A stretch of 64,000 bases of DNA from Umbelopsis isabellina (lineage: Eukaryota; Mucoromycota; Umbelopsidomycetes; Umbelopsidales; Umbelopsidaceae). The position numbers and the translations under genes were made by a program. The stretch's first letter is position 1. Each line of letters begins with the position of its first letter. The stretch covers positions 1 through 64,000 of the forward strand of contig JAEPQZ010000017.1 in the NCBI GenBank assembly GCA_016758905.1, in the 5' to 3' direction. The notes beneath the pieces were generated by a model that did not search any database, was not told the origin of the DNA, and was given only the letters and a program-made list of their open reading frames with translations. Below are positions 43,902-53,891 of this stretch, in pieces.

Positions 43902-45590
43902 CTATTTGAGGAACGTGCCGCAGCTTCTGTGATATCGCTTTAGTCAAGCTTTGGACAATTGGTCCGTGCAACCCTGTAAAGCTATCATTTGCATGCTATA
44001 CTAAGAAACGCCTTGGTCGCGATCATCTTTTCTTACACTTCACGTATGAAACATCTGTAAAGATTGGAAGGGAAAATTGAATGATTTTATTTCAAGTACT
44101 GGCAAATTATGAGTGCGTCCAGTATAGTATATAATAACAGATGGCTGATTTACCATCATGTTCAAAAATAACTAATCTAGTACACTCCAGTCGCTATCTG
44201 TCACTTCCGCGCCCGAGATCTCTGTTGCAGAACCAAATATTTCATTGCTATGATGAAATTCTTCGTCTTCACTTTCCTCTTTATCAAAAGCGTCCCCTTC
44301 TTCTTCATCGGACCATAGAAAGTCCAGTGTGTCGTCCTGGGAAGTATAAGTAACTAGATGTTCGATAGATTGTCTACTAAGGCCAGGTGACATTAGTGTT
44401 GCAGACTGCGATAGTTGCTCTTCAGTGGGGGTATCAGTTGCTTTCTTAGGCTGTAATTCAGAAGTTACAAAAAAGTTTATGGCGTCTTGCCAACCGCCAG
44501 ACGGTACCCGGTACATTTTACTCTCTCTTGAGGTCAACTCCTTGCCTTGATGATAATTAGTGACTAACCATTTGAGAAATTCCATAACTTGCAGAGGTGC
44601 CAAGAATTGGTTTCTCTGCTCATCCCAACTGAAATGTTTCTCAAGGAGCGCGTTCCATGCTGCCAACACATCCAGTGTCCTTCCGTGGTCTGTTGATGCC
44701 ATACGCTTTGCCTCACCACGGACGGCAATATTAAGTCTGCGTAAATTGTCTGCAATGATCGACGAGGCATCGGATTGTATTGTAGGTTTTTTTACCAGAG
44801 ATATAGAATTTCTAAAAAGTTCATCAACTGTGATACGCACAAAGGGCCGTTGCACTGTAGCCAAAGCTATCAGTTCATACACAGCAAGTTTGAGCTCGTT
44901 TTGCGACTCCTCATTACCAGGTAGATTCATGGATGAGCTTGCTTCATTTGAGGTCGATGCCTCTGCCAAGCCAGTCGCGCTGGCAGTCTGTCTTTCCTTC
45001 AGCGTCATGGCGGCCAATCTAACTGTAGTGTTGTTTAGTTGAGCAGTGGACGCATGTGCTGCAGCCATATTGTGTCATATACAGCGGGTTATCAAGCCGT
45101 TACAATGTTTCTTTGATCTATTCTTTGAAACCAAAAAGTACAGTATCACTGAGCTACTTTCTTGTAATTGAAAGGTTGAAAAAGAAAGGAGAAGAAAAAT
45201 AAAAACTTTGCTAAGCTCTCAGACCCAAGTAAGCGCAGTCGCTTCTGTTTTCAGAATGGCTGGTCATACCGTGATCTGTGCAACTTGCGCATCGTCGGTG
45301 CGTGAATTAGACTCTGGTTATGGGTAAAAATGTTCTATCTACATTAATTGATTTCACTCCAATCACTTTCAGTTACATCTGCGCCAGATATTTCGGTCGC
45401 TGAGTCGAATATGCCAATGCCACGCTCTGTATCACTATCGTCTGATTCGTCGTCATAGATAGAATCCTCTTCCTCAGGGTCATCCCATAAAAAGTCTAAG
45501 GTATCCGCCTCAGTGACATGCGTAACCGCTAGCTCCACGTCTTCTCTCATCATTGTCTGTTCCATGTTTTTATCTATGCAAATATCCTCA
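43902..45590. repeat. Tandem duplication, copy B
   Basis: Partner of 42205-43900. It contains intact gene 2B (44172-45068), the conserved 240-bp upstream region and the 3' end of gene 3. Its right edge falls inside the gene 3 coding sequence, which shows how the truncated fragment in copy A arose. Identity is highest around the gene 2 start and upstream region. Confidence 0.85.
44172..45068 (-). CDS. Unknown tandem-family protein, gene 2B (intact copy)
   Basis: An intronless frame of 298 residues from ATG 45068 (MAAAHASTAQLNNTTVRLAA). No known domain is recognised. The N-terminal ~55 residues are Ala/Thr/Ser-rich. Residues ~60-180 look alpha-helical, including SSIIADNLRRLNIAVRGEAK, LDVLAAWNALLEKHFSWDEQ and NQFLAPLQVMEFLKWLV. 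The C-terminal ~70 residues are highly acidic, with DTLDFLWSDEEE, then EIFGSATEISGAEVTDSDWS at the very end. Both acidic motifs recur in gene 3. The absence of introns contrasts with most neighbours. It could be a regulator or effector-like protein; function unknown. Confidence 0.8.
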   Translation of the reverse strand: MAAAHASTAQLNNTTVRLAAMTLKERQTASATGLAEASTSNEASSSMNLPGNEESQNELKLAVYELIALATVQRPFVRITVDELFRNSISLVKKPTIQSDASSIIADNLRRLNIAVRGEAKRMASTDHGRTLDVLAAWNALLEKHFSWDEQRNQFLAPLQVMEFLKWLVTNYHQGKELTSRESKMYRVPSGGWQDAINFFVTSELQPKKATDTPTEEQLSQSATLMSPGLSRQSIEHLVTYTSQDDTLDFLWSDEEEGDAFDKEESEDEEFHHSNEIFGSATEISGAEVTDSDWSVLD

Positions 45591-46429
45591 TTGGCTGTTG
45601 TTGACGGAGAGGAGGAGCTGTCATCGGGCCCTCTATCTTGGACGGTTGCGTGACGTTCAACCTTATAATTCTTGTTGCCAGGTCTTATCAGCATCAACAG
45701 ATCAACATCAAAACCGCGCTCATCGACAGCTGGAAAGTTTTCGCAAATCCACATTCGAAATTTATTCACATCTAATGGTGCACGAAACTGCTCGGTATCT
45801 CCATCCCATTGGAATTTTTCAAGCTCTGTGTTCCATCTTGTCACCAGATCTAAGAGCTTTTCGCTTTCTGCTGCTTCCACATGCGCAGCTATGCTTGTAA
45901 TCTTCGCGTTCAGCGTACAAATCATAGAAGCAATTACAGATGTCGTGACTGATTCAATAGCGTGTTCTGTTGCCAAGGAGGTACAAATACCACAAAGATC
46001 GGCAACGGCGGGTCGCACGCAGGAACGATGGACGCTAGCTAAAGCAAAGATCTCGCCGAGTGCGGTTGAAGCTATTGACAGCTCATCAGACAAAAGAATG
46101 GCTCTTACAGTGTCAAGACTGATATCATTGGAAGTTTCCAATGCAGTGTCATTACTGATATCATTGGAAGGTTTCAAGGCTTTGCCCGCGATGAACGGGT
46201 CAAACTCAAAAGCATTGCTGTTCCATGCCGCAACTACACTCTTCCATTCCTTGTTGCTGGAATTATCCTTAGAGAAACTGGGTAGTGAATCATCCCAATC
46301 CGCCAAAAATTTGTTGAGACTATCATCTTCCTCAGTGCGTTTTGAGCTATGCGATGTTCTCAGTGGTCGTGACGCTTTTACACTTGTCTTGATGTTCATT
46401 GGAGCGACGGTTGAATGAGCAGTCGCCAT
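45344..46429 (-). CDS. Unknown tandem-family protein, gene 3
   Basis: An intronless frame of 361 residues from ATG 46429 (MATAHSTVAPMNIKTSVKAS). It shares with gene 2B the MA(A/T)AH start, a helical middle (SVIASMICTLNAKITSIAAH; LLDLVTRWNTELEKFQWDGD; QFRAPLDVNKFRMWI) and the acidic C-terminus (DTLDFLWDDPEEED and SATEISGADVTESDWSEIN). It has an extra N-terminal ~90 residues containing two short related repeats, PSNDISNDTALE and TSNDISLDTVRA. No catalytic motif or transmembrane segment is visible. It is likely the older paralog, since it is more diverged from gene 2B than gene 2A is. Confidence 0.8.
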   Translation of the reverse strand: MATAHSTVAPMNIKTSVKASRPLRTSHSSKRTEEDDSLNKFLADWDDSLPSFSKDNSSNKEWKSVVAAWNSNAFEFDPFIAGKALKPSNDISNDTALETSNDISLDTVRAILLSDELSIASTALGEIFALASVHRSCVRPAVADLCGICTSLATEHAIESVTTSVIASMICTLNAKITSIAAHVEAAESEKLLDLVTRWNTELEKFQWDGDTEQFRAPLDVNKFRMWICENFPAVDERGFDVDLLMLIRPGNKNYKVERHATVQDRGPDDSSSSPSTTANEDICIDKNMEQTMMREDVELAVTHVTEADTLDFLWDDPEEEDSIYDDESDDSDTERGIGIFDSATEISGADVTESDWSEIN

Positions 46430-46963
46430 GCCAGAATTTTGATTATATTTTAAGACAGAACCGAAAGAAAAAAGTTATATTTGGGCAAAAGAAAGAAAAG
46501 GAATTCCATAAAGGAGAGGTGGAGTGTGCGCAGTTGATTGCAAGGACTAGTACAAAACTCACAGCAGCTCATTTTGGAAGTGTACTGTGCCACGCATTGT
46601 GCCCAGTTTGGATTTGCGTGTAGCCAAGGAAAATTTTCCTGTGCTCGGCAGGTTTCAAAATAGTATTGTATATCAACTTTTTACTTGTTTGATGGTATTT
46701 CCTAACAAAGTTATGTTCATGGTGATATAACTCATCTATCAGCCTTATACTAGAAGAATTGAATGATGGCGAGTGGATACTAAGAAAAAAAAAAGGGTTT
46801 TATATGATCAATATAAAAGCTACTGTTTTCGATGACTTCATCAGGATCGAGTTGAGACGGACACCGCCCATGTGCGCCGAGAGAAAATCCACATAATGCT
46901 ATCGATTCTCCGCTTGGCCTGCAGTTGGTTTTTTTTCTTTCAGATCAATCACTTTTATTCAAC
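46430..46963. other. Divergent intergenic region
   Basis: About 530 bp between the starts of gene 3 (leftward) and the Svf1-like gene (rightward). It holds an A-run near 46783-46794, a TATAAAAGC word at about 46813-46821 and a pyrimidine-rich stretch (46928-46940) before the Svf1 start. No gene is seen. Confidence 0.4.
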
Positions 46964-48235
46964 ATGTCTTCGTGGTGTAAGTGTGGATTGGCTTTTGTGT
47001 GAAGATTTCTATTTGATGTTAACCACATCTCGGTTGCTTAGTCTCACAACTCTCAAGTACTGTGTCCAATGTCACTGGCATCGGTGGTACAGTCGAGAGT
47101 ATCAAAACTATGGCTGACACCGCTACAGATGGCAAGCTATACCATGAGTTGCAACCTTCTGACTTAGAATGGACACTTGCATCTGGCTCCTCAACCGAGA
47201 ACCAAGTATTCTATGTAACTACCCCCACTGGCGGATTCGCATTCGTGCAGTTGATCCACTCCAACGTTGGGTAAAGTGGTTTTTTTATGTGGCTCATATT
47301 GCCCAACACTTGGCAGTAATAAGTATTAACAGGCCACTCATTGATCCCCTTTTAGTTTGTGGAACCCCACCATTTCCTTTACCTGTCGCTTCTATGAACC
47401 AGAGTCAAAAACAAACTTTTTCAGAACTATTACTACAGAGAACTTTGTTTTGTCGGCTGATCGACGTTCAGTCAAGACTGATCACATGTCCATCACCTTG
47501 GATCCTACTTTCTCGAAGTACTCTGTGTCCATCAAGCATCCTGATCTTGTTGTATCTCTCGAGCTTGAAAGAGTTGACCGTGGTTTCAAGGTCGGTGAAG
47601 GCAAGGCTTACCTTGGTAGCGCTGGATTTGTCTCCCACAAGTTCTGGCCAAGATGCGAAGCTAAGGGTACTTTTATTGTGGAGGGAGCTGTTCACGAAGT
47701 GGAGGGACTTTCAACTTTCATCCATGCCATTCAAGGTATGCAGCCCCAACTGATTGCTTCCAACTGGAACTTTTGCAATTTCCAATCCCCCGAAGCTACG
47801 TTGACTATGATGCAATTCCAAACTACAAAGCAGTATGGTGCGGTTGATGTCAATCAAGGCGCTCTTGTTTTGAATGGAGAACTCACCTGCGTTTCTGTCG
47901 ATAACCATCTTGAGCTCTCAGACTTGGAAGTTGATCCCGAAACCGAGTACGAAATTCCAAAGACAATTAAGTTGACTTGGAACGGTAAGACGATTGAAGA
48001 GGACGCCAAGGATGTCAAGATCACCATGACTGTCAGTGTATCCAATCTTTTGGATAAGATCGATGTTCTTAATGAGATACCATGGGTCATTCGTAAGCTC
48101 GTCCAAACATTCGTTGTCAAGCCTTATATCTACCAATGGCTGGATAAAGGCACTGCCTCAATTCAGATTGGTGACAAGGTCATTACTACTGAGGGTCACT
48201 GCTTCCAAGAACTTGTGTTCGTGTCTGGTTTCTAA
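46964..48235 (+). CDS. Svf1-like protein (survival factor 1 family)
   Basis: Two lipocalin-like beta domains; yeast Svf1 moves ceramide from ER to Golgi and supports survival under oxidative stress. Exons 46964-46976 (only 13 bp, MSSW), 47042-47270 and 47356-48235 give 373 residues. The N-terminus SSWFSQLSSTVSNVTGIGG is an amphipathic helix, as used by Svf1 for membrane contact. Domain features seen are FYVTTPTGGFAFVQLIHSNV, WNPTISFTCRFYEPES, SHKFWPRCEAKGTFIVEG and FIHAIQGMQPQLIASNWNF. The C-terminal part ends in ITTEGHCFQELVFVSGF. The 13-bp first exon is supported by a clean GTAAGT donor and frame continuity. Confidence 0.9.
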
Positions 48236-48743
48236 ATAGCTTCTAATTGTTGTTTGTTATAATATTTTCGTTTTTTCTTTTTCTACTGGTTTATAGTTCG
48301 TTGTTATACAGTATTCTACGCCATACATTGCCTTATACAACATTGCACACTTTAATCACCTCCAATCTCTCTTTTATGTTCTGATACAACCACGAGTTTA
48401 TATGTCTTGAATGCTAGCGCCAACTAGTATCTAAACTCGGTAGCAATCTTAACAATTGATTCAATCCAAACCTAAGTAAATTTTTTAACAACTGATTATA
48501 AAAAAGTTTGATTGTGACAGGGTCCGGTTTCGGTTCACGGTGCAAATTGCATGGATCATCAGTTATTTTACTTTTCAAAGATGCCAAGCATGATATATTT
48601 AGAATCAACATATAAAATTGCAAAATAATGAACTTATGGAGTGCACGACATATACTACCTAAATTTGAACACTAGCGTACATTCTTTCACATAATAAATT
48701 TCTAAAGTGCACGACATATGCTACTTAAATTTGAACACTAGCT
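48236..48743. other. Convergent 3' region
   Basis: About 500 bp between the stops of the Svf1-like and bHLH genes. It contains most of a 66-bp direct repeat listed separately and no gene. Confidence 0.5.
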
Positions 48744-48767
48744 TCATTCTTCACATAATAAACTATC
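48641..48767. repeat. Direct repeat, two ~61-bp copies with 66-bp period
   Basis: Copy 1 (48641-48701) and copy 2 (48707-48767) both begin GTGCACGACATAT and share TAAATTTGAACACTAGC and CACATAATAAA, differing by a few bases. Copy 2 covers the last eight codons and stop of the bHLH gene. The duplication therefore copied the end of that gene just outside it. Confidence 0.9.
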
Positions 48768-50072
48768 AAGATGCATATTCCTGTGCTTTGGGTTTTCATC
48801 TTCCTGCGCGCCCCTTGAGATTGCTTGTGAGAGCATCATTAACCCTGCCTTGGCGGATTCGTCATGCTCCATATACTCAGCTTTCCGCTTTGAGATCATC
48901 TGGGTTTCCTCTTCACAGGGTAACTGCGATCGATTTTGATCCGATAAAAGCCGAGATGTAGATGGTGATGAAAGGACAGCTTGGGTAGGTGACAGTCTCT
49001 GAAGATGTTGCAATACGCCTAGCATACGTAGATCGTTACGAGCGGCCAATTCCAGCACGCTGCTTCCATCGTCAGTCTCCATATTTCGTAAAACCTCATG
49101 TAGATAGCCAATATATTCAATGGCACTTTGTAATATATTTAGTTTGTGCAAATGATCTTGATCGGCGCAAGATGGAATGAGCTGACGCAACTGTTGGATT
49201 TTGACATTGATCTTTTCACGCCTTCGTCGTTCGATGGCGCTGTGCGATACTTTTCGAAGTTGTTCGCGTTGATCAGCTGTAGTACCTCGCCGACCACCAG
49301 TGGGCGATGAGGTTATTGATGGATGCAGCGGTGGGGACATATGTGGCACCATTGAATACCCGGGCATCGAGCCACCAGGTACCATGTAAGTAGGGTACGA
49401 ATAAGGCTGACCAGCCAGATAGGCAAATGCTGGCATATTACTGGGCATACCAGGCATCAGAGACGAGGGAGTGGCTGCTGCTTTGTGGCTTAATTGATCA
49501 GTTCCAGTTGATGCTTCACTGGAGTCTGCATCATTCGATGCCTTCTTTGTATCTGATGAAGTGATGTTCTTCTGTATATTAGGATCGCTTGGGCCAGATT
49601 GGTAATATGCAGTTTGATTGGGATGATAATACATTGCAGGAGAAGTACCAGCTATTATGACATGAGGATGAATGGGCACTTGAGGGTTGAATGTTGATGG
49701 TAGCGTTGGTCGCGGTAGTTCTGAGGTGTTGATATACTTTGTAGGCATAGTGTCATCTGTAGCTGAAATAGCTGGCGATGAAGGTGGCGTCTGAGTCAGT
49801 TTCTCAGAGATTATGCCTGGTGGTAAGCTTATGGAAGGTATACGTTCTCTTATATTCTTTCCCGTCATATCAGGAGATGGTGTCAATGGATAGATGACAG
49901 AGGATTTGATTGCGTTAAGCTTGGAATGCCTTTCAACTTTCGATGGGTCTTGCGACACAGAGTTGTCAACTTGTGTTTTGCTTTTTCGTTTCTTGTGAGG
50001 TGGCGCAAGACTTTCTAAAGTGACCGATTTCGTTTGCAACTCGCTAAGGTTTTTGGGTGCTCCAGGTGTCAT
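48744..50072 (-). CDS. bHLH transcription factor
   Basis: A nuclear E-box-binding regulator. A single exon from ATG 50072 (MTPGAPKNLS) gives 442 residues. The basic helix-loop-helix lies around residues 285-340: RKVSHSAIERRRREKINVKI, then QLRQLIPSCADQDHLHKL, then LQSAIEYIGYLHEVLRNM. The ERRRR basic region with Glu and Arg at the DNA-contact positions predicts binding to CACGTG. No leucine zipper is evident after helix 2, unlike SREBP or USF. The rest is Pro/Ser/Tyr/Met-rich and disordered, with KKRKSK near residue 28 as a nuclear signal. The loop is short. The closest named fungal class cannot be decided by eye. Confidence 0.92.
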   Translation of the reverse strand: MTPGAPKNLSELQTKSVTLESLAPPHKKRKSKTQVDNSVSQDPSKVERHSKLNAIKSSVIYPLTPSPDMTGKNIRERIPSISLPPGIISEKLTQTPPSSPAISATDDTMPTKYINTSELPRPTLPSTFNPQVPIHPHVIIAGTSPAMYYHPNQTAYYQSGPSDPNIQKNITSSDTKKASNDADSSEASTGTDQLSHKAAATPSSLMPGMPSNMPAFAYLAGQPYSYPTYMVPGGSMPGYSMVPHMSPPLHPSITSSPTGGRRGTTADQREQLRKVSHSAIERRRREKINVKIQQLRQLIPSCADQDHLHKLNILQSAIEYIGYLHEVLRNMETDDGSSVLELAARNDLRMLGVLQHLQRLSPTQAVLSSPSTSRLLSDQNRSQLPCEEETQMISKRKAEYMEHDESAKAGLMMLSQAISRGAQEDENPKHRNMHLDSLLCEE

Positions 50073-50324
50073 ATTGTTGAGGAAATGATAACCTCCACAA
50101 GATATGGGAAAATGAGGGAAAGGAAAATGGAAACTTTAATAAGTAAAGGAAAGCCAGTTGACCGGAAGCTAGAGTTCATATATTATACCGCTCATAAGTT
50201 AGGGATGATTATGTCGGTTGGACAATAGATACTGAGAGCTCCCATCCAACATCACGTTTTCCACTTCCACCAATCGATTTGCAAAGAAGTCCGCTCGTGT
50301 CCATTCAAGCCCTCGTGCTCCCTC

Positions 50325-50546
50325 ATGAGCACCAGTCCCTTAGATTACGGTCGATACTACTTCGTTAAAACGACTTTGAATACCTTTGATGTCGCAGTTA
50401 TGCCAAGAGACCCACAGCCGGTTTGCATAATTACACAACCGAAGGAGCGAGGTCGCCTCCGAAAATATCGCCTACTGACTGAAATTTACCTATATGTGGC
50501 ATTTCTTGGCAAATTCCGTTATGCAATTTTTTCTTATAGGCAATAA
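50325..50546 (+). CDS. Short ORF with a Rel-homology-like motif (weak; possible relic)
   Basis: ATG 50325 opens a 73-codon frame, MSTSPLDYGRYYFVKTTLNT. It contains PQPVCIITQPKERGRLRKYR. This resembles the start of Rel-homology domains in NF-kB proteins (P-x-L-x-I-x-x-QPKxRG-x-R-x-RY). The rest of such a domain is not found downstream in any frame, so it is either a relic, a first exon of an unmodelled gene, or chance. Confidence 0.2.
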   Translation: MSTSPLDYGRYYFVKTTLNTFDVAVMPRDPQPVCIITQPKERGRLRKYRLLTEIYLYVAFLGKFRYAIFSYRQ

Positions 50547-52344
50547 ATAGCAAATCCCAGCCCTAAAGTTTCCCAGTCAACTTTGACTGAGAGCAAGGAA
50601 CCATTTCTATTCCATTTGAGATTGGCAAAAGGTACAGGCTAGGAACAAGCTACAAATTGATTGGTAGGACATTGGTTTTATTGCATACATAAATTCACAG
50701 ACAAAAATTGTGGAAAAGTGGATAAATGGACATGTGAGTTGATTGTTCGCCTCTCATTTGCTGGTCCTACAAAGGTGGCACCTGCCATATGATCCAATAA
50801 TAGAGCGCTTAGAACCCATCCATTAGTCTGTTGACTTTATGTATCATTTCAGCCGTATTTGCCTCTGAATCAGCATTGCTGTTAAGTACGCGCTTTTTGT
50901 TTCGGTCAAGTTCATTAATAAAGCTATCAGAAGAATACATATTTGATCCTCTTGATGTAGTACTTATCGGAAAAACCTTTAGACCAATGGCAATAACTGT
51001 AGCACCGTCCACGTTTTTCTGCTCCTTTCTTTTCAAATTCAGACTAGCTTAAATATGTCATATTACTGAGATACAGCAATTGATTTACTATATCATGCTG
51101 ATCAGAAGCAGGTTTCAACTCCATTTACAACGTAAATTTCTTATTAAAGACAGTATAAGATTTGCTCATTCAAGCTACAGCAAACTCTATTGCTATTTCT
51201 GACCAGATGAGTTGAAAAATTAAGATTGCAACCAATCCGCCTTTGATATCCTTGCCTTTCAGAACAACGAGGAATTGCAATGTTAGCAGAGCTCATTTGG
51301 TGCAAAAGCTCGAGTGCTTTTCGAACCACATTTATGCATGTTTCGTAATATTAGGGCACACTTGCGCGCACTCACAGAAATACTCTCCGATCATGTGTTT
51401 CTGACCAAGAACGCAACAAAGTGTGCAATGGCCAAGTCGATCAAACGCACAGAGCTAAGACTGAATGCTACAAACAGACATATCTCTTAAACGGCCCATA
51501 TTCGGATTACGGGTGCCATATATTTCTCAATACAAGACCGCTATATCTGTTCGCAGTGGTGTGTTCTATAAGGATTGAGCGTGAAGTCGACTGTAAAAAA
51601 TGGTCACGTTTCATCGTACGTGCTCATCGCACGCATGCTACTTTTGTGAAAGAGCCATAAACAAACCAAGCAAAAAAGATATAACCATGGACAAGGACTG
51701 CCGATTAAATATCATAAGTGCTACAATATTTGCCTTTACAAAGATATTGTAACTTGTTTCAGGCTGCATCACAATCAGTCGGTATATTCATCAACAGGCG
51801 TAAACATCTACACATGGCCAGCCACACAATTATTCTAATAATACCAATTTGCTTGCATGAGTGATATATTGATGGGCGGTAATGATACGCTTCTACTTGC
51901 TGCTGACACTCTGCAGCGTATGTTCAGCCATTGTAGGCATGCCATCGGACCAGACGCGACAGACCAGCATTGATGCGCAACAGTCAGTCTTTTTCTTTTC
52001 CCTCTAGATAGAGTCCTTCATCAATTGCTTTGTCTTTCTCTTTCTCTTTCCTCGCCAATTGTTTATTTTTCTACGTGGAATGGCGGTGCGAAGATCACAC
52101 ATCCACAATATTACTGGTGGAGCACGATCGTGCATGATAAAATTACTTCGCCTCATCACGGTTACCCTGGGGACTGTAGTCTCGCGACAAATTTAAATAT
52201 AGGGCCCCACATATTATGCAGTGCATCGTAAAAGAACTTGCATAAACACTGTGCACTAATATTCGCATTCCGGCGGGGGGGTAAAACTGCAACTAACATG
52301 AATGGATGGCAAGCTATGACTAAACTTCAATATTGTTTCTAATA

Positions 52345-52512
52345 ATGACAGATATCTCTCTGCAAAAAGCCACTTCTGTGAAATTGATCAATTGGTTCGA
52401 TCAACGACGAGCACAAGCGCATCGGAAATCAACAGATACCTTATGGCAATCAAATTGGCTATGGCTTATGAATGTATGTGTCCATTTGAGACAACTAAAT
52501 CATCCATCATGA
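52345..52512 (+). CDS. Possible short ORF or first exon (weak)
   Basis: ATG 52345 opens MTDISLQKATSVKLINWFDQ and continues RRAQAHRKSTDTLWQSNWLW to a stop at 52512 (55 residues). A GTATGT donor-like word follows LMN at 52474. It sits downstream of a pyrimidine-rich promoter-like stretch. No second exon was found before the convergent SWIRM gene, and no family is recognised. Confidence 0.2.
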   Translation: MTDISLQKATSVKLINWFDQRRAQAHRKSTDTLWQSNWLWLMNVCVHLRQLNHPS

Positions 52513-52716
52513 TATGTAATAGATTTTAATAGATACAAGTACAAACTAGGTTTTAGAGCTAATCACCTGAAAAGCTAATGCAAAACATATACATATAAAA
52601 GAGTTGGACAGGCTGTTACATAACATAGACTCTGCTAGCATAATGGAAAACAAAACACAGTGTGAAGGGAATCATGGTTAAGATAATAGATTTTTTGATC
52701 CATTATCTTTCCAAAA

Positions 52717-53891
52717 TCAGTTTGGCCATGTATGCCCTAGCCAACCTAGCTCTCCAAAGATGGACCAAAGGCTACTGGTTTTGTTGACATCTACACGGCA
52801 TAGCTTCTGAGCATCTGATTTTCGAAAAGGTGTCCCATGTCGCTCATATTCAAAGGCCGCTCGAATCAAGGTACGCTTGCAGCGGATATACTGTACTGGA
52901 GTCAATCGCAGCGTCGACGCGATATTGACTTCCACTGGATGTAGCTTGTTGTACATTGGAAGGTGGCTAATTTTTAGTGGCGCGCCTAGATTCCATAAAG
53001 GCAAAAAGTGGATACAAACAGTGAGTCAAGGACATAAATACAAAGGGGGTGTTTTAGTGTCAGATCTGTCAATGCTGGTGTAAATTGCAATTTCTGCTCT
53101 TCACCAGCTTTGATTGCCATTTCCTTGTTCCGAGCAACCCCCGGCATTTTTTTATTAACATCACAAAATAACTTACCCTTCCAAACGATTTTAACATGTT
53201 TATCATGTAATGCATCTTGGTTGGGTATCCAGTCGTCGGAAAACAGGGCTGATTCATCGGTCTCGATATCAATGGCATCATACGAAGCCGAGTTGGCAAC
53301 ATTGGTTTTGTCTTTTCGAGACATGGGTGGTGGGGCTGGACTTGGATCGTGAATGACTGCACTGGTTTGGCCAGCTTGCTGCAGCGGAGGTTGGATGGAA
53401 TGAACGAGCTGGCTGGAGTCTCGCAATAAACTCTCATAGATATCCAGTACGAAAATGTTCATTGAATCTGCATTGGGTGAGGGTGATCGGTGTACCTTTA
53501 TTGACTTGCGATGGTATGGATTTTTTGTTGTTCGTCGAATCTCTGTGATGTGCGTCTGTGGTCGAATTGGACTCATGGCATGAAACCGTCGATAAGACAG
53601 AATAAAAGATTTGTTGCGGTTGGTCCTGTCAGTCCTTGATTTTTTAATAACAGCTGCTGATACTGGATGATCATGCTGCTGATCATGCGCCTTCCTATTT
53701 GTTGCTACCCTATAAGAATCATGCTCGGCTGTACCATGCTGATATGACATCAAAGACGATTTAGTTTGCTTCCATTGGCAACTACTGTCAGTGCAATCGG
53801 TTGGCGTTAAGGGAGGTGATAACATTGTTGTTTCCTCCTTCAAATCGCTTGACGACGGAGAGTGATAGACTAAAGTTGTCATGTTGGGCAT
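52717..53891 (-). CDS. SWIRM-domain protein, FUN19/Laf type
   Basis: A nuclear chromatin-associated protein of the fungal FUN19 family; fission yeast Laf1/Laf2 work with a histone deacetylase complex. Exons 53891-53177 and 52985-52717 give 327 residues from MPNMTTLVYH. The first ~210 residues are polar and disordered, with basic clusters. The exon junction joins VKIVWKG to APLKISHLPMYNKLHPVEVN. The SWIRM domain follows: IASTLRLTPVQYIRCKRTLI, then FRKSDAQKLCRVDVNKTSSL and WSIFGELGWL at the very end. The C-terminal position of SWIRM and the short length match FUN19-like proteins, not the SWIRM subunits of SWI/SNF or LSD1. It converges with no gene on its left. Confidence 0.92.

Larger units (their letters stand above)
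50073..52716. other. Gene-poor 2.6-kb region
   Basis: It contains the upstream region of the bHLH gene, one short frame with a Rel-homology-like motif (50325-50546) and one short frame at 52345-52512. A pyrimidine-rich promoter-like stretch runs at about 51985-52060. A GGGGGGG run lies at 52275-52281. A 75-codon minus-strand frame (50809-51036) lacks an ATG until residue 33. No established gene is present. Confidence 0.5.

Noticed and set aside
50809-51036. 75-codon minus-strand frame as a small gene
   Set aside because: It has no ATG until residue 33 and no acceptor-supported upstream exon was found.
51421-51660. 79-codon + strand frame starting MCNGQVDQTHRAK
   Set aside because: No motif or plausible splicing partner; it lies in a gene-poor region.
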